A stretch of DNA of 64,000 bases from Streptomyces sp. NBC_00258. Lineage in GTDB: Bacteria; Actinomycetota; Actinomycetes; Streptomycetales; Streptomycetaceae. Shown here in pieces: positions 51,801 to 58,674 of this stretch (the first letter of the stretch is position 1; each line of letters begins with the position of its first letter). The position numbers and the translations under genes are program-made. The notes beneath the pieces are model-generated. The model was not told the DNA's origin. It made no database searches and was given only the letters and a program-made list of their open reading frames with translations. Location of the stretch: contig NZ_CP108081.1 of the NCBI RefSeq assembly GCF_036182465.1, forward strand, positions 7,750,001 to 7,814,000, given 5' to 3'.

Positions 51801-52295
51801 CCGCGCGGCGGCCTCGGGAAGGGCCACCTCGATCTCGCGGCTGTCGCCCGGGGCGCCGGGCAGGCGGCCGGAGATCATCCGGACCTGGGTCCGGTCGAGT
51901 GCCGCGAAGTGTGTGAGGTCCGGATCGCCCGAGCGTTCGGCGGCGGGCTGCAGCGACCTCGGCAGCGCGTACGGCCCCGACCGCGTCAGCGTCCGCAGCG
52001 TCACCGGCAGCCCGTCGAAGGTGCGCCGCGCGCCCTTCCGTACGGACTTGTCGGCGGCGGCGCGTTCCTGCGGGGGCACGTCGGCCTTGACGATCAGCGT
52101 CGTGGCCGCCGCGCTCTCCCCGCGCCCGGCACCCCGTGAGGTGTCGAGGAGCGAGTGGCGCAGGGCGGCGTCACCGATCGCGCCGGAGTACGCGGTGAGG
52201 GTCGCCAGGACCGCCGTGGTGAGCACGACGGTCAGCAGCGCGGCGGTCAGCAGCAGTCGATGTGCCCGCACGCGCGAAAAAACGAACCCCGTCAC
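48837..52295 (-). CDS. Large FtsX/MacB-type ABC permease, first gene of the operon
   Basis: A 1152-residue permease of the same doubled FtsX layout: N-terminal helix (LLLTAALLTVVLTTAVLATL), extracytoplasmic domain, a central membrane block (STLLIVALQLSLLAGYALLLVARLL) and a C-terminal block (AAFAAASVVAAALAAVGFAVST). A GTG start is preceded by GGGGG. The ATPase, repeat ORF and other permease follow with overlaps or 1-base gaps. Such exporters often move peptides or lipids or act as mechanotransducers. Confidence 0.88.
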   Translation of the reverse strand: MTGFVFSRVRAHRLLLTAALLTVVLTTAVLATLTAYSGAIGDAALRHSLLDTSRGAGRGESAAATTLIVKADVPPQERAAADKSVRKGARRTFDGLPVTLRTLTRSGPYALPRSLQPAAERSGDPDLTHFAALDRTQVRMISGRLPGAPGDSREIEVALPEAAARELALKAGARLTLVDRFGGPKVRIQVTGVYRPARVTSPYWQLEDLRGRGVSRLDFTTYGPLLADPAVLAAATGSGQTGRTDRTAVTVSAGQTGWLASADFSTLTTGRIDTLRDAARSGPRSLLKSPALHGTTAVTTSLPEELDRVERSLLVSRSTLLIVALQLSLLAGYALLLVARLLSVERAGETRLLRARGATRGRVAWLAALEALLLAIPAAVCAPLLAGPLTRLLAGQGALSRIGLRLDTSVTAGAVWVVAAGVALGCALAVTVPALTGGSGGGRARALPAPVRAGADVGLLVIAAVAYWQLSRQNSGAVTDDRSGTLGIDPLLVSAPALALLAGTVLTLRLLPPVARLAERRAASGRGLPTALAGWQFSRRPMRGAGPVLLLVLAIAMGMLAIGQGASWDGSQDDQADFRAGTSVRVTGSGESGLGQAGIYSAVDGVSGTAPAVRTTLPLSGNRTATVLALDTADSGGEDGLLMRGDLAQEPVGRMLAGLAPKGAASPGAVLPKGSTRLGLMLRIRAEAAPVKQGSDTSDSDAEESGSEAAGSGSDPAAFRSEMSADVAVTLEDRYGTPYRVPVGELPADGRAHRLTLDLSKAAEAPAGRAAEPLALTGLQLDMLQPTGRAERHLLSVEELTATGADGAEQRLEQPASWLAKSRSNSSTADPEADSSPTAATVRSEKPLTVGYGTGYVPGEYAWEVSSLTIRLRVDRPAVPEVAAVATDGYLKAAGARTGQRVDVAFDGSAVPVRIVGHVRSLPTTQDSGGGDPSGGALLVDLRSVNRVLEQRYGESVAPGEWWLRTEPGAAARVATELRERPDVEPSQVVVRDEVAEELRDDPFGAGPEAAFAAASVVAAALAAVGFAVSTAGSLRARSGEFALLRALGAPRRQLARLVAAEQGVLMALALVVGVALGAVLARAVIPLIVLTSGASRPVPEVLVELPLDQVVFLLAAVVVAPLAVTAVLALRREDTAPSLRSMKSLNGQDGG

Positions 52296-52495
52296 CCGGC
52301 CCCCCGCCGTATCCCGGAATCCCCGTCACTCCGGATCTTCGGGCGATGTTGTCAGACGTGACGGCCCCGGGGTAAGCGCTTGAGAGCCGACTTTGACCGG
52401 ATCGTGACCGGAATCCGGCGACCCGCGACCGGAATGCGCGCGTCGGGCGGAGGCGGCGACGGCGTCCGGCCCGACGGTGGTCAGCCCGCCGGCGC

Positions 52496-52900
52496 TCAGC
52501 CCTCCGTGTTCACCATCGACGCCGCCGCGTACGTCAGGTAGTTCCACAGAGTGTGCTCGTGCTCCTCGGAGAGACCGAGCTCGTCGACGGCGACCCGCAT
52601 GTGCTTCAGCCAGGCGTCGTGCGCCGCGCGGTCGACCGCGAACGGGGCGTGCCGCATCCGCAGCCGGGGGTGACCGCGGTTCTCGCTGTAGGTGGTCGGG
52701 CCGCCCCAGTACTGGATCAGGAACAGGGTGAAGCGCTCCTCGGCCGGGCCCAGGTCCTCCTCGGGATACATGGGCCGCAGCAGCGGGTCCTCGGCGACGC
52801 CCTCGTAGAACCGGTGCACCAGTCGCCGGAAGGTCTCCTCGCCGCCGACCTGCTCGTAGAAGGTCTGCTCCTGAAGCGTGCCGCGCGGAATCTCTTTCAC
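52496..52900 (-). CDS. glbO: Truncated haemoglobin, group II (GlbO type)
   Basis: A 134-residue 2-on-2 globin. FYEQVGGEETFRRLVHRFYEGVAEDPLL is the A/B/E-helix start, YWGGPTTYSENRGHPRLRMRHAPF contains the TrpG8-type and proximal-His region pattern of group II, and ALYxT-type AASMVNTEG closes it. Group II globins handle O2 and NO chemistry. GTG 52900 start is ten bases from GAGGG. Stands alone between the exporter operon and the methyltransferase. Confidence 0.93.
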   Translation of the reverse strand: MKEIPRGTLQEQTFYEQVGGEETFRRLVHRFYEGVAEDPLLRPMYPEEDLGPAEERFTLFLIQYWGGPTTYSENRGHPRLRMRHAPFAVDRAAHDAWLKHMRVAVDELGLSEEHEHTLWNYLTYAAASMVNTEG

Positions 52901-53137
52901 GTCAGTTGGCCCTCACAAAGGTCGCTCCGGTCAGCCCCTGGTCGTCTCGGCCGGGGGGCCGGGGGTCGTCCCCCGGCAAATGCAGCACGCTGTCCATGGT
53001 CTCAGACGGGGTGACCGAGGACTCAAGGCTTAGGACCTCCCGAATCGAAGGGCCGGTTCCGGATCGTCGAAGGATTGATTCCGGATCCGTCGTTCCCGGC
53101 GCTCGCCTCCCGGCCCGTCCGGCAGCACAGTGGAGGT

Positions 53138-54127
53138 ATGGGCGCGCATGCGATCGACCCCGGTCTCGACGACCTCGCCGCCACGGCGCGGGCGGCGCTG
53201 GTGAGCGAGATCGAGGCGAGCGGGGCCTGGGACGCCGACCCGGTCTGGCGGGAGGCCTTCGAGAGCGTCCCGCGCCACCTCTTCGTGCCGTACTACTACG
53301 TCGGCGCGCTCGGCGGCGGCTACGAGCGCCGGTGGGGCGAGGATCCCAGCCCGCGCAGGCGCGAGAACTGGGTGCGCGGCGCGTACGCGGACGCCCCGCT
53401 GGCCACCCGGGTGCGCGACGGCGAGCTGCTGTCGTCGAGCAGCCAGCCCTCCCTGATGGCGAAGATGCTGGCCGAGCTGGAGGTACGGGACGGCGACGCG
53501 GTCCTGGAGATCGGCGCGGGCACCGGCTACAACGCGGCCCTGCTGTCCCACCGGCTGGGCGACCAGCAGGTCACCACGGTCGACCTCGACCCGGAGATCA
53601 CCGACTCCGCCCGGCGGCACCTGGCCCTCGCCGGCCACCACCCCACCGTCGTCACCGGTGACGGGGCGCGCGGCTGCCCGGAGCGAACCCCCTTCGACCG
53701 GATCATCGCGACCTGCACGCTGAGCTCGATCCCCCGCGCCTGGCTGCCCCAGTGCGCCCCGGGCGCCCGGATCCTGGCGCCGTTCGCCACCGGCCTCATC
53801 GCGCTGCGGGTACGCGACTCCGGGTACGCCGAGGGCCGCTTCCTGCACACGCCCGCCTATTTCGTACCCCTGCGCGGCGGCGGCCTGCCCGGGCCCGAAC
53901 TCCCGGACGTGGACCTGTCGGGGCTGCCGCGCCGGATCAGGAGCCACGAGCTGTTCCACTTCCTGCTGACCCTGACCGCGGACAGCCTCGACCCGCACGA
54001 GGCGTACGGGATCTGGGAGCGCGAGGGGCAGCCGCCGCGGCAGCGGTACGGGATCACGGTCGACGGCGGCCGCGCGTGGGCGTGGCTGGACGACCCCGCG
54101 GGGCCGTACGCCTGGCCGCTGCCGTGA
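53138..54127 (+). CDS. Protein-L-isoaspartate methyltransferase-like enzyme
   Basis: AdoMet-dependent methyltransferase of 329 residues. SVPRHLFVP near residue 45 and VLEIGAGTGYNAALL (motif I, near 125) followed by TVDLDPEI (motif II) and DRIIATCTLSSIP are PCMT hallmarks; the C-terminal 100 residues go beyond classic PCMT and resemble the actinobacterial long form. In actinobacteria relatives often install methyl groups on secreted or ribosomal peptides. ATG 53138 has GGAGG but only one base away, so the start is moderately uncertain. Confidence 0.85.
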   Translation: MGAHAIDPGLDDLAATARAALVSEIEASGAWDADPVWREAFESVPRHLFVPYYYVGALGGGYERRWGEDPSPRRRENWVRGAYADAPLATRVRDGELLSSSSQPSLMAKMLAELEVRDGDAVLEIGAGTGYNAALLSHRLGDQQVTTVDLDPEITDSARRHLALAGHHPTVVTGDGARGCPERTPFDRIIATCTLSSIPRAWLPQCAPGARILAPFATGLIALRVRDSGYAEGRFLHTPAYFVPLRGGGLPGPELPDVDLSGLPRRIRSHELFHFLLTLTADSLDPHEAYGIWEREGQPPRQRYGITVDGGRAWAWLDDPAGPYAWPLP

Positions 54128-54196
54128 ACTCCGCCGGTTGTGCGGTTCGTCGGCTGCGGGCCGGCCATGCCCCGCGGCGGAGCCGCACATGGTCAC

Positions 54197-54218
54197 GGCC
54201 CCGCGCGCTCACGGGGCC
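54197..54218. terminator. Hairpin between convergent methyltransferase and FHA genes
   Basis: Arms GGCCCCG/CGGGGCC with an 8-base loop between stops at 54127 and 54228. Confidence 0.6.
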
Positions 54219-54227
54219 CGGTTCCGC

Positions 54228-55685
54228 CTAGCCCCGTCGGATCGTGATCGTCGTCCACGCGCCCACGTGCACCCGGTCGCCGTCCTGCAGCGGTACGGGG
54301 ACGAAGGGCTGGATGGGCTCCTCGGCGCCGTTGACCGTGGTGCCGTTCGTGGAGTTCTGGTCGACGACCGCCCAGCTGCCGTCGGGCTGCTGGACGAGCA
54401 CCGCGTGCTGGTGCGAGACGCCCGGGTCCTCCGGCGGCACCGCCAGGTCGATGTCCGGGGACTCGCCCGTGGAGTGACGGCGGCGGCCGATGGTGATCTG
54501 GTTGCCGGTGAGCGGACGCTGCTGCTCGGGCGAGTACGCGGGCAGGTTCAGGCCCGCGGCCTCCGGTCCCGAGCGCTGCATCATCGCCATGAAGTACTCA
54601 CGGTCGGGTCCGATCGTGATGCTCCACGACAGCGGCTGCTGCTGGTAGCCGGGGGGCGCCTGCGTTGAGCCGGGCTGCGGGTAGCCGTAGCCACCGCCCG
54701 GGCCGGGAGGACCGCCGGGGCCACCAGGACCGCCGGGCGTACCGGTCGACGGGGGCGGGAGCACCCAGTCGTCCTCACCGCCACCGAAGGACTGCCCGCC
54801 CGGACCACCAGGACCACCGGGTCCGCCGGGACCCTGAGGGTGCCCGGTCTCCTGCGGGTACGCGGGCGGAGCGGGCGGACCTGACTGCTGGTACCCCTGC
54901 GGAGCACCGGGACCGCTGTAGCCGCCGCCCGGGCCGCCACCGGGCCCGTTCGGACCGCCGGGGCCACCAGGGCCGCCGGGCCCGCCGAGACCGTTCGGGC
55001 CGCCGGGGCCACCAGGCCCACCCTGGCCACCAGGTCCACCGGGACCGTTGGGTCCGCCAGGTCCGTTGGGTCCGCCAGGTCCGTTGGGTCCGCCGGGAGG
55101 ACCACCGGGACCGCCGAAGCCGCCGGGCATCCCGGGTCCCGTGCCGCCAGGGCCGGGCGGTGGCGGAACCGGTCGTGACGGATCACCGGGGAAGCCCGAG
55201 GGGTTCTCGCCGAACGGCGGGATCGGCTCGGCGGGCCGGTTCATCTGCGAGGGCCGCGAGCCCTGGTAGTCGTACCCGCCGGTGGGCTGTCCGGGCGGCT
55301 GCTGCTGGAAGCGCAGCGCCGGGTTCTGCCCACCGGGACCACCAGGACCGCCGCCGGGCCCCGGAGGGCGCGGCGCGGCCGGGGTGTACGAGGTCGCGGT
55401 GTTCGTCAGGAAGTTCCACCGGCACTCCTCGCAGAACGGCGCCCCGCCCTCACGCGGAGTACGGCACTGCGGGCAGAGCTCGGCCGAGGGCGCGTCGGGC
55501 ACCGCGGAGAGATGCGGGCGGCCGCCCTGACCGGGAGGCGGAGGCGAACCGGGCGGCGGATAGCCGTAGCCGGCCGCCGGGGGCGGCGGTGGAGGTGGCG
55601 GGGGCACGGCACCGGCCATGCGGTGACCGCAGACCTCGCACCAGTCGTCGGAACCCGACTGGTGTCCGTTCGGGCAGGTCGGCAT
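54228..55685 (-). CDS. FHA-domain protein with two zinc ribbons and collagen-like repeats
   Basis: A 485-residue cytoplasmic protein. Two zinc ribbons (CPNGH...CEVCG, residues 4-20; CPQC...CEEC, about 70-90), a long disordered region with Gly-x-y triplets (GPGGPNGPGGPNGPGG) from about 170 to 350, and a C-terminal FHA domain (about 395-485) with ITIGRRR, GVSHQHAVL and NSTNGTTVNG, the phosphothreonine-binding signature. As the last gene of the pknG-like operon it is the natural phospho-reader, comparable in role to GarA/OdhI. The ATG follows AGGAGAGGGGG. Confidence 0.92.
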   Translation of the reverse strand: MPTCPNGHQSGSDDWCEVCGHRMAGAVPPPPPPPPPAAGYGYPPPGSPPPPGQGGRPHLSAVPDAPSAELCPQCRTPREGGAPFCEECRWNFLTNTATSYTPAAPRPPGPGGGPGGPGGQNPALRFQQQPPGQPTGGYDYQGSRPSQMNRPAEPIPPFGENPSGFPGDPSRPVPPPPGPGGTGPGMPGGFGGPGGPPGGPNGPGGPNGPGGPNGPGGPGGQGGPGGPGGPNGLGGPGGPGGPGGPNGPGGGPGGGYSGPGAPQGYQQSGPPAPPAYPQETGHPQGPGGPGGPGGPGGQSFGGGEDDWVLPPPSTGTPGGPGGPGGPPGPGGGYGYPQPGSTQAPPGYQQQPLSWSITIGPDREYFMAMMQRSGPEAAGLNLPAYSPEQQRPLTGNQITIGRRRHSTGESPDIDLAVPPEDPGVSHQHAVLVQQPDGSWAVVDQNSTNGTTVNGAEEPIQPFVPVPLQDGDRVHVGAWTTITIRRG

Positions 55686-55802
55686 GTCGGCGCTTCCCCC
55701 TCTCCTGTTCCGGCCCGAGAGGGCCGCAAATCGTGCAAACCGCTTGCGTACTGCTGGTTACTGCCTGCTTGTTGCCGCGCTCGCTGCCGAGTGCGTACTG
55801 CT

Positions 55803-57149
55803 CTACTTCTTTACACGAACAGTCTTTGTGGACCGTGTCTCGAGAGTCATCTCGTCGGCCTCCGCGACCTTCGCCTTCAATCGCACAGTACCTGCCGCGG
55901 CGTCGACCACGTCCACCACCTTCGAAAGCAGTTTCGCCGTATCCGCGTTTCCGGAGGCACTGGCGAGCTGAACGGCGCGGCCCAGCTTGGCCGTTGCGCC
56001 GTCGACATCTCCTGCTTTGCGGGCATCCAGGCCCTGTTGGATGACTTGTGCCAGTTCCGCCTGACCCGTGTAGTGCGCGACCTGCGGGTTGATCGACGTG
56101 GACGCCGCCATGTCGTCGGTCCACACGGCCCGTACGAGACCCTGGGCGCCCAGCGTCTGGGCGGTGCCGTCGCCCTGCGGGATCACCAGGGAGACACGGG
56201 CGGCCAGCATCTCCTGGCCGAGGTCGGCCTCGGGGACCTCGACGCACACGTGGTAGTCACGTGACTCGTCCCCCCAGGAGCCGGTGGGGTAGTCCCCGGC
56301 ACGCGGGCCCGCCTCCGTGCGGCGGTCGGTCAGTTCCTCGACCGTGGGCGCGACCTGCTTCACGAACTTGATCGACGTGCCGACCGGGGTCCACAGCCGC
56401 AGCGCCACGTCCGCGACCTCCTTGCCCATGGCCGTCTCCATCATCTGCGTGAAGTCGGCGGACAGGCCCGCCGGGTCGGCGACGATGTCGGAGGTGCCGA
56501 GCAGCGCGGACGCGATCCCGGTGACCTCCTTGACCTCCCAGTCCGTGCCGACGCCCCGCGCGTCCGCGGTGAACCGGCCCGCGCAGGCGTCCAGCGCGGC
56601 CTTGAGGTCCTCGGGCGACTCGTGTTCGTTGCGGCCGTCGGTGAGCACGATGCCGTGCCGGATGGCGACGTCCGCCGAGGACAGCAGCCGGTCGGCCAGC
56701 CGCAGCCAGGTGCCGATCGCCGTGCCGCCGCCCGCGCTCAGCTTGCGCAGCGCCTGCTTGGCCTGGTCGCGGGTCTGCGCGTCGGCGACGGCGAGCCGGC
56801 CGCCGCCCGGGTAGACCTCCTTGGCCACGTGCGTCCCGCCGATCACCGCGAAGTGCACGCCGTCGCGCACCGCGTCGATCGCGGCGGCCGTCGCGTCCCT
56901 GGCGCCCCGCATCTTCGTCGGCGGGTAGTCCATGGACCCCGAACAGTCGACCATGATCGCCACGGCCGCGTCCGGGCCCTCTCCCGGTGTGTAGAGGTGG
57001 GGTGCCGCCACGGCACTGCCCACCGTGCCGCCGCCGGTCGAGGTCACCGTGACGATCGCGTTGACCTCGCGGCCGCCCTCCGGCAGGTACTCGTTCTGGT
57101 ACACCTCCACCGAGAACTGCGGCACGTTCGACTTCGAGAAATTGGCCAT
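55803..57149 (-). CDS. VWA (von Willebrand factor A) domain protein
   Basis: A 448-residue protein. The VWA domain (residues about 60-240) has the MIDAS motif MVDCSGSMD (Asp68, Ser70, Ser72), GGGTAIGTWL and LTDGRNE. Beta-rich and helical C-terminal regions follow (QVIQQGLDARKAGDVDGATAKLGRA resembles a TPR-like repeat). No signal peptide. It is 115 bp after the PP2C gene. VWA proteins act as metal-dependent assembly platforms; here it probably links kinase, phosphatase and FHA protein. Confidence 0.9.
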   Translation of the reverse strand: MANFSKSNVPQFSVEVYQNEYLPEGGREVNAIVTVTSTGGGTVGSAVAAPHLYTPGEGPDAAVAIMVDCSGSMDYPPTKMRGARDATAAAIDAVRDGVHFAVIGGTHVAKEVYPGGGRLAVADAQTRDQAKQALRKLSAGGGTAIGTWLRLADRLLSSADVAIRHGIVLTDGRNEHESPEDLKAALDACAGRFTADARGVGTDWEVKEVTGIASALLGTSDIVADPAGLSADFTQMMETAMGKEVADVALRLWTPVGTSIKFVKQVAPTVEELTDRRTEAGPRAGDYPTGSWGDESRDYHVCVEVPEADLGQEMLAARVSLVIPQGDGTAQTLGAQGLVRAVWTDDMAASTSINPQVAHYTGQAELAQVIQQGLDARKAGDVDGATAKLGRAVQLASASGNADTAKLLSKVVDVVDAAAGTVRLKAKVAEADEMTLETRSTKTVRVKK

Positions 57150-57264
57150 GCCTTCTCTGCTCCCCCTCAGGACTCCCACGAGGTGTGGGTGATGTCGGTG
57201 GGCGGACCGGTCCCCTCCGGTCCTGGCCCCTCCGAGGCCGATGCCGTTCAGTACCGCTTCGGCC

Positions 57265-58671
57265 TCAGGCCGATCCTGCCCCCTGCGGCGGGGCGGGGAA
57301 CGGCACGACGGCCACTGTTACGTTGTCGTGGCCCCCGCCGTCCAGCGCGTGGCCCACCAGGACCTGGGCGCTGTGCAGCGGCCGGTCCGCGGCGTCGGGC
57401 GGGATGACCTCGGCCATTTCCTCCGCCGCCTCCGCGTAGTTCCACAGTCCGTCGGTGCACACCACCACTACACCCGGCCGGTCCGGCTTGAAGGAAGCGG
57501 TGTGCGGCTCCAGTTCGTACGCGTCCGCCCCGAGCCAGCCCGTGATGGCGTGGGCGCGCTCGTCCGCGTACGCCTCGGCCTCGCTCATCAGGCCCGCGGC
57601 GACCATCTGGGCGGCCCAGGAGTCGTCCTCGGTGAGCCGGGCCGGGGGTGACGACCGGTCCACGGGCACCCAGTAGGCGCGGCTGTCGCCGACCCAGCCG
57701 ACGATCAGCAGGCTTGGGGTGACGACGGAGCCGACGATGGTGCAGGCGGGCGCGTTCACGTGCGGCTGGTGCTCGTGGGCCGGAGCGCTGCGGTCCGCCA
57801 GGGAGTTGACCGCCTCCGAGGCCGCGAGGATCGCGTCGTGCATCGCCTGCTGCGGGTGCGTGCCGCGCGGCAGGGCGGCCAGGAGGGACTCGTTGGCCGC
57901 GCGGGAGGCGGCCAGGGAGGCCTCGTCGGGGCGGGTCGCCGAGGAGACGCCGTCGCACACGATCGCGACGACCGCGGGCGAGCCGTCGGACAGCGCGGTC
58001 GAGGACACCGTGAACGCGTCCTCGTTGCGGTGGTGGCGCAGACCCCGGTCGCTGACCGCGGCCACCGTGCCCAGCTCCTGCTCCATGTGGTCGCGCTCGC
58101 GCGGCTGCGCGTGCCCGCAGTTCTCGCAGTAGCCGTCCCGGTCGACCTGGCCCGCGCGGCAGGCCACACAGACCTTCAGGCCCGCGGCGGGCGTCGGGAG
58201 GTCGGCCGTACGCGGATCGGCGGGCGGCACCTCGGGAGGCAGCGGCGCGGCGAGCGGGTACTCGTCCGGCTCCGTGGACGCCTGCGCGGCAGGTGGGGCG
58301 GCGGCCTGTGGCGCCTGCGCGGGGGAGGGCAGCGGCGGTGGTGCGGCGGGGGGCGACGGCGGCTGCGCGGGCCGGTCGAACCGTACGCCCGGGCTGTCGG
58401 AGCCCGCCGACTCGCGGCCGTCGATGTCCGTCGGCAGGACCACGGGCGCGGGTGTGTCCGAGGTGTCCACCTCGGGGGCGACCGGCCAGTCCACGGACGC
58501 CGCCGCCGAAGGGGGCCGTGGCGCAGCTCCGTTGACGGCGACCGTGGGGTTGTCGTCCGGTGGCGCGGGTACGGCGGTCAGGTCGTACCCGCACGCACCG
58601 CAGAAACGGTCCCCCGACTCCAGCGGCTCCTCGCAGCTGGGGCAGGCGGCCAGTTGAGGCATCTGCGACAT
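57265..58671 (-). CDS. PP2C-type protein phosphatase with two zinc ribbons
   Basis: Metal-dependent Ser/Thr phosphatase of 468 residues. Zinc ribbon 1 CPSC...CGACG (residues 10-28), a Pro/Ala-rich linker, zinc ribbon 2 CVAC...CENCG (about 170-188), then the catalytic domain with SDRGLRHHRNEDAF, VAIVCDGVSS, WVGDSRAYW, VVCTDGLWN and GGHDNVTVAVV, covering all metal Asp residues. It starts three bases after the kinase stop (ATG 58671; TTG 58674 possible). Expected to reverse phosphorylation by the kinase. Confidence 0.93.
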   Translation of the reverse strand: MSQMPQLAACPSCEEPLESGDRFCGACGYDLTAVPAPPDDNPTVAVNGAAPRPPSAAASVDWPVAPEVDTSDTPAPVVLPTDIDGRESAGSDSPGVRFDRPAQPPSPPAAPPPLPSPAQAPQAAAPPAAQASTEPDEYPLAAPLPPEVPPADPRTADLPTPAAGLKVCVACRAGQVDRDGYCENCGHAQPRERDHMEQELGTVAAVSDRGLRHHRNEDAFTVSSTALSDGSPAVVAIVCDGVSSATRPDEASLAASRAANESLLAALPRGTHPQQAMHDAILAASEAVNSLADRSAPAHEHQPHVNAPACTIVGSVVTPSLLIVGWVGDSRAYWVPVDRSSPPARLTEDDSWAAQMVAAGLMSEAEAYADERAHAITGWLGADAYELEPHTASFKPDRPGVVVVCTDGLWNYAEAAEEMAEVIPPDAADRPLHSAQVLVGHALDGGGHDNVTVAVVPFPAPPQGAGSA

Positions 58672-58674
58672 CAA

